A stretch of DNA of 64,000 nt from Epinephelus fuscoguttatus (lineage: Eukaryota; Chordata; Actinopteri; Perciformes; Serranidae). Below are positions 1 through 35,240 of this stretch, in pieces. The position numbers and the translations under genes were made by a program. Location of the stretch: the NCBI RefSeq assembly GCF_011397635.1, contig NC_064755.1:22675282-22739281 (forward strand). Direction: 5' to 3'. How positions within the stretch are numbered: the first letter of the stretch is position 1; each line of letters opens with the position of its first letter. The notes beneath the pieces were generated by a model. It had not been told where the DNA came from. It did no database searches and saw only the letters and a program-made list of their open reading frames with translations.

Positions 1-2410
1 ATCTACGCCAGCCTCAGAAGAAAGTCCCCAACAGAAAAAAGTATACACAGTAACATATATATTGGTTAGCTGGGAGTTATTTGTTTATTTCATTTCAAAC
101 CAACAAGATGGGGAAGCTTTTGCATCCAGCAGTGGGAGAATCACTGGCATGGTACTTACTGCTGGAGTGTCACCCTCATGCTGATGCCTCGGTTGGAAGA
201 CATGAAGCAGACCTGGGATGTTAGCAGCCAGCAGTGTGAATGTGGCCGAGATCTGAGTCGAGCCAGCAGCATGTTTGGCATTAGGCACCAGAGAGACTCC
301 ACAAGGTCACAGGCACTCAACCCGCATCAGATCAGTAAGGACGAGATTACAGAAAAAGCTGGCCTGAAGGGGAGGACATACATACACGTACATACTGTAG
401 ACACACTGTAATCACTCAAAGCAGTGCGAGACAGATCGAGGAACGTGTCTACACATGCACCGAACAGTTTGTATTTACTGTGTGTCCACAAGGACACAGC
501 CATCGATGTCAACACACACGTCATAGATCATATGAGCTTCAACAGACACAAAGACACAGCTGCTGTGCTCTCTAACCATCATTGGAGTAGCAGTAAATGT
601 CATGTGGAAGTCTGCCATTACGGTGCAAGATAATGAGCAGTATTGGTGATTGACCTTATTTACCCATGTCCAGAGCACATGGCACCACCACACATGAACA
701 TGCATAAAAAGCCATTAAATCTTTTTTACATTTAAAGAGAGCACCGCTGATGTACCAATGAAAGACTGAGTGGCTGGATGAAAGTGGGGGCTGATAAAAG
801 AGAGAGTGGAGCAGAGAGGAAAAGAAAGAGGTCAATCCACTTGAAGGGAGGCATTCAGGATATACATGCCCTGCAGTGGAATACTGTCACTTAGTGCATG
901 TGGTCTATGTATGTTTGTGTACATGTCTGTTAACACCTAGATTCAAAACATAAAGAATGAAATTAGTGCGACTTGTGGAAAAAACTGCAGAAGGGGAGAT
1001 AAAAGACTCGATTCGGTAACACGTGCTGTGACAGACACAAACCACATTTGGAGCAGATTGCGCATCCCGAATGCACGACAAACAAAATATCATTGAAAAA
1101 TACTGCTCAACACAGTGGAATATATGCAGTGTTTGCAGGGACAAAATAGACCTACTTATCGGGTGCTTATTTGCTGTGCTCCAGCACAAATGCCAAAGTT
1201 GTTTTCTGCAGTGCTGTGCACATTTAAGGAGGTCTTCTCACCCTGATTTCTTCTTAGACACATATCCCGGCTACCAACTGCCTCTGTCAGCACACACATC
1301 TCTACACACACACACACAAAACACAAGTCTCCAAGGGCATTCTCACACATGCATGCAAAGGCACATGCACAGTCATGGCATATTCACACACACACCACCC
1401 ACACACAAAGGCAAATACCCCTTGGCACCTGAATTCAGGTTGATATAACTGTATGGGCCATTTTTAGCTCTTTAATAATAGTTGAATAGTTGTTACCTGA
1501 GATAACCCCAGGGAAAGGAAAAACAATTCCAGTCTCCCACAAGCCCTGGAGTTTAATCCTCTCTAGTATCCTAGGGAAATAATGCTTCCTCTAATAATTC
1601 CTTTGGTCTTTCAGTTCAGCATTGATGTCCTTTTGTGTTGGCTGGGGCCATTAGTTCTGACACATGTATAATTGATTATCATATTAACAGCTAAAATCAT
1701 TCAGCTCATTTTTGCTGAGGCCGTAGGGATAGACAAGGTGCATAATGGCTTTGAGCAGTTGGATCCATAGCTTGTCCCCTTTGCTTTAGTTGAAGATGTA
1801 CACTGTTGTTCTTGTCTTTTTTTTCTTTTTTTTTTCAGTCAGTCTTCCAGCCCAGCAGTTTACTCCAAAGTCTTATGTTAGCGCAGTCGGTCTCTGCTGG
1901 AGTGTGGCTTATACTTATATACAGTGGTGTGAGGGAGGAGGCACAGCTGTCACAGAGCAGTTTGCTTTACTCAGGTTCAAAGGCCACCAACCAGCATTAT
2001 TCAAAGGGGCTAAGTGTTCAGTCAGAGCACCAGAGAGAGGGAGAGTGAGCAGAGAAGGGAACAAGAGGAAGTGGTTTCTGTGCCACCGTTCGATAAATGA
2101 GCAGAACACAAATTACTTTAAGTGTGTTGCTGTGAGCCAATTCAAAGGGCAGTGCTGGGCCAGCACTCTTTGACCTTATCTAAAAGAAACGATTAGTGAG
2201 TAGGGTTCAAAATGTGTTCAGTGAGGACACACACACACACACAAATGTTAAAGTGCACACGCATATTCATACACAGATATGTATCCGAGCAATATAATAT
2301 CTTTGAAAGCCATTTCATATTATTATCATGGATTGCATCCAATCAAAGAACGGTAAACAAGATATCAAATTCCTTATGCCTTTTTGTTCAGTGCTAATTA
2401 GCATGTTAGC
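1..2410. other. intergenic, no gene recognised
   Basis: Only short, unsupported open frames; CA-rich low-complexity sequence around 1290-1410. I recognise no exon, RNA gene or defined transposon here. Confidence 0.6.
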
Positions 2411-3450
2411 ATTAGGGCTTACACCTGAAAGTCGAAGACCCCTTATTCACCTGATATTCTTGAAGTTGTGTAGTCATTTTCTTTTGTCAGCCAGCGCGCA
2501 GTGTGCTTCAAAGGAGGTTTTGGTCCCCAGATTTAGCTGCTCTCGAGTGCAGGCAGCTGCAGACCCAGACCCAGGGTGAGTCTGGGTCAGAGGCAGCTGC
2601 TTGGAGGAAGAGAGGCTTTGCCCGTTCAGGCTCTGATATAAGGTTATCTTCTGCCCTCTACTTAGAAGTTGTGAATTTGTAGCTTACAGAATCTACATAG
2701 GATACGGTCTCTGGCTTTTGTTTGATATCTAGTGTAAAATGAGATTTAATTTCATGAGGACGTATCCTGTCCTGTTTTTCTCTCTTTTTGCATCTAATGT
2801 TAACTACATTCATGTATTGTTTTCATTTTGTATTTTGCTCTTTCCATTAAATTTGGGACTATTTGATATTGCACACCTTATGTGCAGGTAATGAGAGTTT
2901 GGCGGAGTGATATAGGTTACACAGAGAAGCTGTCCCCGTGCTCTTACTTCGCCCACAGCCCTTTGATAGTTCATTCAGAAACTAGTAAGTTAACAGGTAA
3001 GACAGGAGAGAGAAACCTGCCATACACTCAAACCCGCTGCCACCATTACCTGCACGTAAGGTGTGCTAAATGTTCCAAATTTAATGGAAAGAGCAAAATA
3101 AAATATGTAAACAGTATATGGATATAATGAACATTAAATTGTGTAGATGCTAAATAATGAACAGAGAAAAACAAGACAATCTACTGGATACGTCCTCACG
3201 AAAATAAATCTCATCCTACACTAGTGTCAGCAAAAATGTTGTTGCACATTTCTGATATGCCCTTAGTATAATTAGCACGCATTAGCTCAGAGGGCTAATT
3301 TGGCTTGTAAATCTTATTACATGAACATCACTGGTCACCCTACACGCTTCACCAAACCCCGTTCAAAGTCTCAATCTCAATATGGGAAAAAAAGGAAGGA
3401 TGTTAGCATGCTACACTATGATAGTTAACATGCTAAACATTAAACCTTCT
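2411..3450. mobile_element. old dispersed repeat split by a nested insertion
   Basis: The parts flanking 2733-3220 resemble a second copy at about 21430-21830: shared GATATCTAGTGT, then AGCAAAAATGTTGT, then the run around CTAAACCCCAGTCAAA (here CCAAACCCCGTTCAAA). The two halves read as one element interrupted in the middle. Ends are not sharply defined. Contains TTAGCATG-type motifs common in fish repeats. Confidence 0.55.
2733..3220. mobile_element. nested TIR element with CTAG target duplication
   Basis: 488-bp element. Left end TGTAAAATGAGATTTAATTT continues to GAGGACGTATCC. The right end is the inverted complement with a few mismatches (TGTAGGATGAGATTTATTTT...GAGGACGTATCC), giving about 35 bp of TIR. 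Flanked by CTAG at 2729-2732 and 3221-3224. Non-autonomous: no transposase frame was seen. Confidence 0.75.
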
Positions 3451-6400
3451 CATGCCATTGCAAGCATGTTAGCATGTAGCTCAAAGCACCACTGTGCCGA
3501 AGAACAGGATTTGAAAGAAGAATTGGAAGTGGATCAACTAATCAGGATGGGTGACGCTCAGCTCCACACAATGTGCTGTTGATATTTACAGATTATAGGA
3601 ACATATGGGCTATTTAGATTATCTAGATTCATCTTCCTGCAGTCTGAGAAAGGTCATGATAAGATGCTGTTTTGAACTGATTATTTGTGAGTGTATTTAA
3701 CAGTGTGGTGGAATTTGACCCATAACAATATCAGTGTCTTTTTTTTTCCAACAAAGTAGGAAGGTTAAACTAAAAGCTATGGTTTCAGTGCAAGGAAAGG
3801 AGGAGAGGAGAGTAGAGGGGAGGAGAGGAGGCCTATGACGTCAAAGGGTAGTTGGTGGCATACATAGCCTTATCTCTAGCCTGTATCCCATGGTTACCAT
3901 ATGCCGAACACGGCTGGGAACCTGGGCCGGAGAAAGCAGGTTGACGCACTAGACACACACACACTGCAGGACGGCTGGCACACCTCATAAGTGCACGCAA
4001 ACGCACCTATATGCGCACCGGTGTACCTGAATACAGCACTGTAATGTCTAGCTCAGACAGGGGGTGATGTTTCTAATTCCATCCTGGGTTAGAGAGAACA
4101 CAGAAGGCTAATATCTGCAGGATCTCCAACTGGGAGAGGTAACACTCCTCTATCCCCATGAGATCATCCTGACGGAGAGAGATAGATCGAAAGAGGGAGG
4201 GAGACAGAGAGAGAGAGAGAGAGAGATACACCCAGAGAGAGGCGGAGAGAGACGCAGACAGACAGGAAGAAAAAAAGAGGGAAAGACGGTCTGATACGGA
4301 GTCAAAGACAGAGACAGACAGAAGGGAAAATAGGAGGAAGAGAAAGCAGCACATTATCTCTGTGTAAGAGTCCTGGGAGGAACAGCCTGTTTGTAGAGTG
4401 ATACCTATCAGCTCCCTGGCTGTCTCGGGAGATATTACTGCACTGTGGTGTACTTTACCCAGATAAAACATCCCTGCGTCTCTGATAGAAAGACTCAGAC
4501 AGATAGTGGCAAGGTGAAAGGGAAAGTGGCAGAAAGACTGTCAGACAGATTGACAGACAAAAGATGGGCGGAATAGCTGATCACTTCCTTTTAAAAATGC
4601 ATGTAACGGCATAATGGATACGATTATGCAGGATATGTCTTTTGGCACATCTTTGTGTCAAAAGTTAATGCAGACATAAGTAGCATGATATAACAGCAGA
4701 ATCAATATTGTGGCAGTGTGGTGCAGAGGTTTAAAGTCTATCATATGATGTCTGAAACCAGCATGTGTGTTAAGCAAACAAGAAGAAATCTGAGTGCATA
4801 TATTGAGTTTGCTGTGTGTGCTTGTTTATATGTATTTTGGACAAGATTTCACCAGCATGCAGCAGTCAGGGGGAATCACATCATCATCAAATCAAAAATG
4901 CATTAAGTTTTCCATATGGAAAGTAATTTTTGATGTGAAAAAGACTTCTGGGCATGAACTTGGAAGTTGGTTGTCACTTTGAGATTTAGTGATCTTCCAG
5001 ACTATGCTGTTTAATGTCCCCCAGCCTCCCCACCCCCATTCTGATGATTCACCCTGCTGTGTGTCTGCCTGCCTGCCTCCCCGTCTGTCTGTCTCTCAGT
5101 CTGTCGCGCTGCCTCCTGAGGGCCCTGATTGAATAACTAATGATTAATATCAACACAGCCACTGCCATGGCGACTGATTTACCGCACCCATTGATCCAGA
5201 CCTTGAGCTGTCATGAAAAAAGGCGCAGATTGAACTGCAGGCAAGGTTTTGTGCGACTAAATTATCGGAGCCTGACAACCCAAATTCTGTGTGCATTGGT
5301 GAAAAAAAAAAGTGCCCAGGACAGAACTTTTCATTCCCAGGTCCAAGCATTGAATCAAATCATTTATTTAACCAGGTGTGTTATGAAAAATAAATTATAA
5401 GTCCAGGATTTTATATGCATTCACACCTGGTTGCTGCCCACTATGAATATAATGTCAATTCTTTGGCCGATGAGCAGCTTCATTTGAACAGTTGGGGATT
5501 AACTGCTTTTCTCCAGGGTGTTTGCAAAGCAGTTGCTGAGCAAAGATAGAGCACTTTACTCATACTCCTTTCTGCCAGGTTCTCTAAACCCAGAAATATG
5601 AAGCAGAGACTTTCTGGATAGCTGGTTAGCTTTTTTAAATATCAGGATAATGCCAGTCTGATGTAACCCTTCACTGTTCTTAAAATATCTATCAAAACTG
5701 GGACTGAGAGTTGTAGAATAAAAAATTAGATTTTCAAATAGATGTAAAACAGGACTTTGTAAACCTGGTTCAGTTTTAGCTGTGCGATTGGAGAGCAAGC
5801 TGCTACAGTGTAGTAAAACTTGTGCAGATGTAACTACACATCAGATTTTTGTAAGAAAATCATTTTTACCTTTCATCTCTGCAGATGAACTCTTTGATGT
5901 CCTTTCGCTTTCTTCTCTCTGGCTGTCTTAGCTGATCAAATATTTTCTGCACTGTTGTTGAAAGTCAAAAAATGATTAGTCAACAGTGGATATCTGCAAC
6001 ATGTATCCAGGCAAGACCTCATGATGATGCAATGCTTAGAAAACAAAATTGTATGGATGAAAAATATGACAAAAATAACTTAGATAAACTTAGATTAAAA
6101 TGTTAGCTCTTCCTAGATATTTTTATATTATTGTTTTTATTTGGGGGTAGCATACGGAGTTGTAAACACATAGGTTACATTTTTATGACATTAATATTAT
6201 AAAACAGTCACCCATTACACATTCATCAGCAGACACTCGGCGACATTGGCATTCATCGCAGGTCGTGTTCATGGCCACCTGGCGAATATAGTTTCAGTTT
6301 TCCCTCTACTTGTAGTATCTGACCCTTTAGCTGCTAAACGCTCCATTATTTTCACCAGTAGACGCTAATTTTGTTTGTCTGCTGTTTGGTGCTGCACAGG

Positions 6401-7040
6401 TAGGACAGAGTGGAGCTTTTTGCTGAAAACAGCTCCACAGAACATTGGAAACAAGACTGATTAGAGCAGTGAGAGTGGACCAGGATAGTGAAGTTGTGGG
6501 CCTGAAAAACAAAACACAGAGCTGAAACATGCTAATATCATGCATGTATGAGAAGTGGATACAGCATTGGATGCAGAGCCTCATTCATCCCTATGGGAGA
6601 TACTCAGTGGCACACAAAGCCAAAAAAGCTTGAATACAGTGGTAAGAGGTTACCTGGATCTTTCGTGTCGTGGGGCTCATAGAGCAAGAGCCATAGAGAC
6701 TTCCACCAGCTGGGCAGCTAACTTCCAGTTTAGCCCTCTGCTAACTTGAATGGGAATGATGATGATTTAACCGTGCAGGTTTTCTAGCCTGTAGAAATGG
6801 ACCAGATGGAAAAACATCCTGATAGTGAAATTAGTTATTTTGTGTGGATTGTGACACTCAAAAAAAAATTAGTCTATGGGGAAAAAGCCATTTTGGATGC
6901 CATAGCATCACATGACAGACCCAAACGTTGTAACTGGCCACTATGTAAAACGGGCTTCAAAGCCCAGCACTGCTCCTGGGGACTTGCCGATATCACTCTA
7001 TATATCTTAGGCAAACTGCAGGGTCAGGTTACCACACTTA
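3451..7040. other. intergenic, no gene recognised
   Basis: Contains a GA-rich patch (4190-4330) with a pure GA run at 4207-4226, plus unremarkable unique-looking sequence. 6540-7000 may be repeat-derived, but I could not define ends. No exon-like segment was supported. Confidence 0.5.
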
Positions 7041-7049
7041 CCGCACCCT

Positions 7050-7596
7050 GTATCCACCAAGCAGTACAGTACAGTGCAGTTCAGTTCAGTACAATTTTTT
7101 TCCGTTTCCAGGGTGAAAAGTTGTGGATGGTATCAATGGAACCATTCCGTACTGTCCCCATTTTTGATCACCCTTCTGTTGGGGTACCTAGCACACAGAA
7201 CTGTGAACACTACAGTCCGTTTATTCGTAAATAGTTGACAGTCACTCTGCTCAGGGTTGAATTGTGACTGGTTTTGAGGGTTATGTAACCACTGTTCATA
7301 CTATGGAGAGTTTTACATATATTAGTAAACTGTAACTATAAAATGAAAGGATGTTTTGCTGCCTCTTGCTGCAGCTGGAGTCGGCGTGCAACCTCGTTCT
7401 GTGGGCGATAAACCAGGTGCAGACTTCCCTCTGTGTCAACGGCGTCGAGGTAACACAGTGGACCGCATTTAAGGATACTGTTTGTGATGGGAACATGAAG
7501 CAGACCTAGGGTCTAGGTAACATGTCTGAAGGATTACTTTTGGTTCCAAAGGTACGATTCTGAAAGTGTTTGGTGGAAACGGAGCTTTAGGTTCTT
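7050..7596. mobile_element. dispersed repeat, copy A
   Basis: Its right part (7270-7596) is clearly homologous to 50328-50445 plus 51090-51290: shared TTAGTAAACTGTAACTAT, ATGAAAGGATGTTTTGCTGC, GACCTAGGGTCTAGGTA and GTGTTTGGTGGAAA. The end reads GTTTCCACCAAACA in complement, and the left end has a similar TATCCACCAAGCA, suggesting degraded TIRs. Family not named. Confidence 0.6.
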
Positions 7597-7599
7597 CAC

Positions 7600-10500
7600 T
7601 ATGAGTGACCACTTCACATTATACTTTTCATTCTTTGTTAATATAAATAAATATTGCTCATAGGGAGAAAAGTACAACAAGATCATGAACAACTCCAAAA
7701 GATGAAGAAAAAGCCAAGAGGAGCTCGTTTTACCAACTGCTTAAGTTACTAGCAGTGCAGAAGTTTTCTGATCATTTGGTGTGATTTGGACAGTTAAAGC
7801 TACAGTACACGACTTTTACATAGGTATAAACATCTGTTACATCCAAGGTCTTGATAATAAAGTTCGTACAGTACTGATTAAGCCTATTGGCACCAGGAAA
7901 AGCTTTCTTAATTTTGCAGTATACCTGAGTTGTTGTGTCTGTGGTGACTTTCCCTTGCTGCGGAAGTGGAAGCGGTGTGAGCTAATGCCGGTATAAGCAA
8001 TGGTGACAGTGTTTATGTAATTACTGTCAGTGCCAGAGGGGGGAGACAAAAGTTTGGCACTCCGGCTTTGATTTCATGAGCATTTTACTTTATTGTGTGT
8101 ACTGCATATAGATTGCTGTACCTCCCTGAGTTTCTGAGTTACAGTTTCTGTATACAATCAGTACAGTCTTATTTTGTAAAATAGTATGAATCCTGATAAC
8201 TGGCACTATAATCTGCAAATATATTTTAAGCTGTAAGAAAATCACATACATATTTGAAAGTCGCCGGAGAAAGGCTACCATTCAGTGTAACTGATGTCAC
8301 TGTCAGAGTTCATTTCCTTGTTGAAGTGTGTGGAAAGCCATTACATTGTATTCTCTCTGAGCACACCATGAAAAGTGAGAATCATCTTGATGGTAAACTG
8401 AAGTGTGAGGGTGGAGTGGTGGGTCAAGTTACAAGATGAAATTCTGATACAGGAAAAATCATTTTAAAAGCTTCTCTATTATCCCACACACACTCCCTCC
8501 TGCCTCGACGGTAGTAATCCTACACGTGACACTTGGAAATATGCACACACACCCAACAGAGTCCTAAAACTGAAGAGTCCACAGAGAGGGAAGGAAGTGT
8601 CTGAAAAGAGGTTAAATGACATTACAAAGACAACCCAATTAGATTATGAAAGATATTCTTAACTAAGTCTGAAACTCAATGATCAGTAATGGGAGTCCTG
8701 TGGCTTATAAAAGCCTTTCCCTGGGATAATCAGTCTCTCTCTCGCCATCATTTTGCCTCGTTCTCTCTCACTCACACACACACACATACACACACACACG
8801 ACACACACATACAGAGGAATTGAGAGGGCACCAGCCGCACTTAGATCTCTGCTCGCAATCATCAGCCAACTGTGGCAGCAAGTGAGAGTCGCCGGCCAGC
8901 TCGAGTTTTAGTTCGAAATTCATCAGGAAATGCCAAATGTATCCATCCCACCAACTCAGTCTGGATCTATTTATGTGCCCTGACCTGCACAGATGAACGT
9001 GTGAGGTCGTGAGTACAAGCTGCACTTTCCACCTCTGTGTAACAAACTACATTACATGTTTAGAGGAAGGGTAGAAAAAGCAACCATTCTACAAACTGAA
9101 AGCTCACAGCTGTGATGCTGCACATCTGTACCTGTCTCCCTTTACTCTGTAATCTGTCATATTACAGCACTGCAAATTCATTTTTTCTTGATTTTGTCTT
9201 TACAAAATTTGCCAGGAACGTCGTAAAGAATAAATTGCTGTTTGGAAATTGATTATTGTACTCAATCATTACATACTTAAATGTATGCTATGCAGGATTT
9301 TCCGAAAAAAACAGTATTTAGCCCAGGGTTTATCTGATGGATGATGCCATCTTTCATCGTCGATGGCAGTCAGTCATTGTTCACTGCCCAACGTCCTTCG
9401 TTCCGTTCTTCCACACCAGCACTGGGGCGTAGGTTTGCAGTTTGTAGTGTTGCTAGTGGCATTCATGTAGTTAAAAAGTCGCAATCCTGATTCTGAACTC
9501 TCTGAACTGTGAGCTGCCAGATGGGTGAGGTCATACCTCTGTTAGTGAACAAGTGTGTCGCTGCCATGGTGCAGATTTGCCACTGTCACTGATCAATATC
9601 ACCCTTTTTTTTTTTTTTTTTTTTTTTAATTTATTCGTATTTATATCACATGTTCCCATAAGAGGGTCAAAAGATGAAGTTATCAATAATAGTAACATTC
9701 ATGTGCAATAGTCCACCATCTCCTCCACTCACATTCTTTCAAACACACACATGTGCTGCGGCTGCTCTTACCTCAGTCCTCAGTCCTGACAGTTGTACTA
9801 CTATAATGCATAAAGCTGGCAATTTGCGGGTCGGGTTCAGGTGGTGGATTAATTGTGACTGATGGACATCATCATATGCCAGTTCGGTAGACATTGCCCA
9901 ACCCTAATATAGACTCATACAAAAGTCATTCCTCTCAATCATTATCGTCCATTAGAAGTGTGTGGCAGTTAATTTATCTGCGGAGACACTGACCTCTGCC
10001 TGTATTTCCTTACTTTACTTTTACTATGTTCGGGACATTTCTGGGGACAGGAATGTGTTGGGTAGATGTTGTTGGGACTGTATAAAAGTTAGCAACCAGA
10101 TGCCAAACTGTACGCAGCTGGTATCCAAGAGGAAACTACAAAAATGGTGGACACAGAGCAGAAAAAAAGTCTTGGGGGCACTGTTGTGGGCATTTTATGG
10201 GTGCAATGTCCAGTTGGATAGCGGAAGTAGAAGTAAGCTTTAGTCCTACAGACTGTCTGTGATTCGGCCCAGTGGCTAACCATGGTGGCTTGGTGTCAGA
10301 GATAGTAGAGGTATGATCATATTGTCCCATTTGACATGCAATAGGTGGTGTCTTCCACATGTTTTATTCTCCCAATCTCTCTAGCAAAGATGATTAGCGT
10401 ACCGTTACCCTTGGAAAATGCCGCTTCTGGTTCAGGACTGGAAGTCGCATCCATAATTCTCGCAAGGTATCATGGGGGCAAGGAATAAGGCCGACTATTC

Positions 10501-10711
10501 CTGCATAGTATACCTTTAATTAGCCCACTATATTTTGAGAACCCCACCAAGAAACAATGATACACTCATCCTGAAATAATGAACTTTACTATTTACCATA
10601 TGAGTCATTTACATATAAACTTTAAACATATTTGTATAGGCTAGACATTGAAAGACATGGCCCTTTGGTTCCTGAGTGAATGCATTTCAGAGTCTGTTCT
10701 CTTTTTTCAAC

Positions 10712-10788
<77 letters not shown>

Positions 10789-11750
10789 GCTTTCACGCCA
10801 ACCTGAACAGCCCTGACACAAGCCATGTTCTCTGGATCATTAGCCTCATGTATGCTATAGATCTCACGGTGCACTGAGCTAGGGTCAAGTCAGCCACTCA
10901 GCCTGTGTGCGGGTATGTGTGTGTTGGTGTGTGTGTGTGTGAGCACTTGTCCTCCTGTCTGTCTTGTTGTTTATGTCTACATTTTCTGTCTTTCTGTCCA
11001 CCCAGCTGACCTGCAGATGAAAGCAAACTTCTTACACTTCATCTCCCTTTGATGCTTCTACAGTATCTGTTATCACAGAGTGCTCTGTTTGTGTATGTGC
11101 GTGTACTGCATACGTGTGTGTTGTGTCAGCATCGGGGCTAGGCGCACACAGTGTGCATAGCAACAGAAAAATGTCGATCCCCGTGTATTTTCTGCTTGCT
11201 CCAGAAGTTCCTTAATACAGCATCAATGGATTCACAATTAATCTCCAGCTCACAGTCCCCGCTTTCCTGCACTCTTTCACCTTCACTCACCGCTGCTCAC
11301 CCCTTCAAACACACACACACACACACACACACTCACAGATACATTGTTATGCCCCCCCACCCATACCTATCTTTCACTCTCTGTCTATTAAACTCTGAAT
11401 AGGGTGACAGCAGAATACTGCCATTCTGTTGTAGTATTTGATCAAGGACAGCCACAAGGCTGAAATGGGTGGTGTGTGTAGGTATGTGCATCTGTGTGCA
11501 TGCAAGTGGATGAGAGTGTGACTAAAGATGTGGGAATATGGGAGCGTGTGTGAGGGAGAGATTAGTAAGATTACTAAAACATCTTTATAGTCTCTGTGCG
11601 GCTGTGGTGCCATCTTCTGGTGGGGAAGCACAACAGCTTTGACTTAATTATACAGCAAGCAGGAGAGCTGGCTGAGACGATGCACATTTGCATTCAGAAC
11701 ACACAAACAGGGCGAATGCGACATTTAAAATATGAAATGACAACCAAACT
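7600..11750. other. intergenic, repeats and microsatellites only
   Basis: No gene recognised. Holds a poly(T) run at about 9605-9628, the large CT/CA microsatellite at 10715-10787, a CA run near 11311-11334 and TG-rich stretches. 7770-8070 and 9300-9900 look like degraded dispersed repeats, but no ends or family could be fixed. Confidence 0.5.
10715..10787. repeat. compound (CT)n(CA)n microsatellite
   Basis: About 10 CT units followed by about 26 CA units without interruption. Confidence 0.97.
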
Positions 11751-11754
11751 CATA

Positions 11755-13209
11755 GATTAAAAAAAAAAACACATTTATTATAGTGACAGACATCATAAAA
11801 CATTTCAAATATTTGCTGAAATTGGGTTTAACATTTAGCATATTGGATAAGATGACATGGAATTTATAGTAAATGTACATTATACAGGAAACATAAGACA
11901 GTACTGTACAACCTGTAGAATATAGCAGCTTGCAACCTCTTTCAGTGCACACACACACACACACTCTCACACATTTTCTCACTCATATACGGACATAATG
12001 CTGTTGTAATACAGAGCCATCGCAATCACTTACACTGCTAAAGGAGATGTGTTAATTTGTTTCAAGGGCCGTTCAGTGATCTCAGTGAAGCATCCGTTAC
12101 AGACAATGCAGTTACAAAGACTGTCCCTTCTTTTCCATGACAAAGTTTGAAGTGACAGACTTTGTGACGCTAATATCCAGAGTGGATTGAAATTGGAGGT
12201 CTGCCAAGGTCTGAGTGTGGGGAGATGATAATTCATTCAGCTCAGGCTCAAACATACACGCACACACACTCTCTCCTTCTGCAGTCTTCTCTTTGCATAC
12301 TGACACTACTGCAGAAAAACTTCCAAAAACAGATGCACACACACACAAGATGAATTAGCACATTGGAAATATTCGATTCTTTATAGAAAGAGCATGAATG
12401 TCACATTTTCTGCTTCTTTTTTTAAACGCTTTAACGCTGACCAGCCATACATTCCTCTCATCTACACAGAATGCAAAGAGCACATTCATATATACAGTCA
12501 GTGACTTCGCGATAACATTAAAATACTGAAAATGGAGTTCACTTTGGTGCTTCCGTACAGTGGACATCATTATGAGACGGAAACTTGGCTGAAAAGCTGA
12601 AATGTAGATAACACACTGTACATCGTTTATCTGCCTTCCACGACATTAATTTCTCTTGTCATAGATCTATAAGACCCAAATCACCTTTAGAGTGTCACAA
12701 ATACACTCATTAAAATACTATGTACAGTAAGGACCACTCTATCTAATCCCCCTGGAGATGCGTGAAGCTTGACGAGAGTGCCCTTAACATTGCCCTACCA
12801 CTGGATAGTTTTCTAAGTGGCCCATTGATGTACTCTACAAAGGGAGCTGCTGAACCACTGCACTTTGGTGTTCAAACATTCAAGTAATGCCAGGAATCAA
12901 GAGTATTCACATACACACATACCACTCTGGTGGATTTGCTACCAAAAGAAAAATCATGTAAAATGGATGAAACCAAATGTTTGCCTGGTCTGCTCCCAAC
13001 TCAATCAAAAGAATCAGTTCAGGATGTGTTTAAATCACAGTGTTACCCCATGCATTCATCTGTTAAGAGTGCTCAGATCAGGCTCGAATTGATCTGCTGG
13101 CTGTGCAGGGTGGAACAACATAGAAACCAGGTGTCCTGAGTGCACAGCTGGAATTACAGAAGTAGAGGCTCTAGGTTTGATTTAGTCCCCCCTGGTTCTG
13201 TTTCATGCT
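11755..13209 (-). other. hgf: probable hgf 3' untranslated region
   Basis: From the stop codon the minus strand runs without a recognisable gene to an AATAAA at 11774-11779, followed by a T-rich run where cleavage-downstream elements usually lie. This is the first AATAAA I found, and it implies a 3' UTR of about 1.45 kb. The end is inferred from sequence only and could be further downstream. Confidence 0.45.
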
Positions 13210-34670
<21,461 letters not shown>

Positions 34671-34790
34671 CGCCACGTCACGCACAACAACACTTTCAAA
34701 GAACCAAGTGTGGGAAAACAAACGCTGCTTGCTGTGCTGTCAGACTGCGACCAGGAGATGTTGCTTCCACCACTGCACAGATGATGCGTC
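34671..34790 (-). promoter_or_regulatory. hgf: hgf 5' leader / proximal promoter (approximate)
   Basis: Region immediately 5' of the hgf ATG. I see no clear TATA box. A splice acceptor just upstream is not needed, because exon 1 with a signal peptide joins exon 2 in phase. The transcription start cannot be placed. The region is bounded upstream by a polypurine (gene-strand) tract. Confidence 0.35.
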
Positions 34791-34812
34791 TCCTCTCTAA
34801 GTACTTCCTCGC

Positions 34813-34918
34813 TTCCCTCCCTCCCTCCCTCCCTCTCTCCCTCCCTCTCTCCTTCTCTCCTTCCCTCCCTCCCTCTCTGTGCGTACGACTTTATCTCCCT
34901 CTCCCTCTCTCTCGCCTC
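34813..34918. repeat. CCCT/CTCT polypyrimidine tract upstream of hgf
   Basis: About 100 bp of CCCT and CT repeats on the plus strand, so GGGA/GA-rich on the hgf coding strand, located about 145-250 bp upstream of the hgf start codon. Such tracts can form triplex or quadruplex-like structures and are often length-polymorphic. A promoter role is inference only. Confidence 0.85.
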
Positions 34919-35029
34919 ATCTCTTTCTCCTTGCAATTAAGTGTTTTTGGATTGGCCTGAATGGCACAAACAATACAGCAGTGACAGTGCTGAATATGTC
35001 AGGTTTCATGCCCTGATCTTTATGTCACT

Positions 35030-35035
<6 letters not shown>

Positions 35036-35083
<48 letters not shown>
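35036..35083. repeat. (GT)n microsatellite upstream of hgf
   Basis: About 24 uninterrupted TG units about 370 bp upstream of the hgf ATG. Confidence 0.97.
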
Positions 35084-35084
<1 letters not shown>

Positions 35085-35240
35085 ATTAGGGTATAACCAC
35101 GTGTTACCATTTGTTCCCACTCAATAATCAAGACTTCCTATTTTTTAAAAAAATATGACATTATCAGCATATTTTGGTTCTTTTTCTTTCAGTTTCTTTG
35201 CTGAACTTTGTCCCCCACCATCCTGTCTTCTCATTTAAAG

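Noticed and set aside
1790..2173. 127-codon plus-strand frame starting with a hydrophobic stretch
   Set aside because: The signal-like start comes from a poly(T)/pyrimidine run; no family match and no splice or neighbour support.
2882..3127. 81-codon plus-strand frame
   Set aside because: Lies wholly inside the nested 488-bp TIR element, with no transposase or other domain features.
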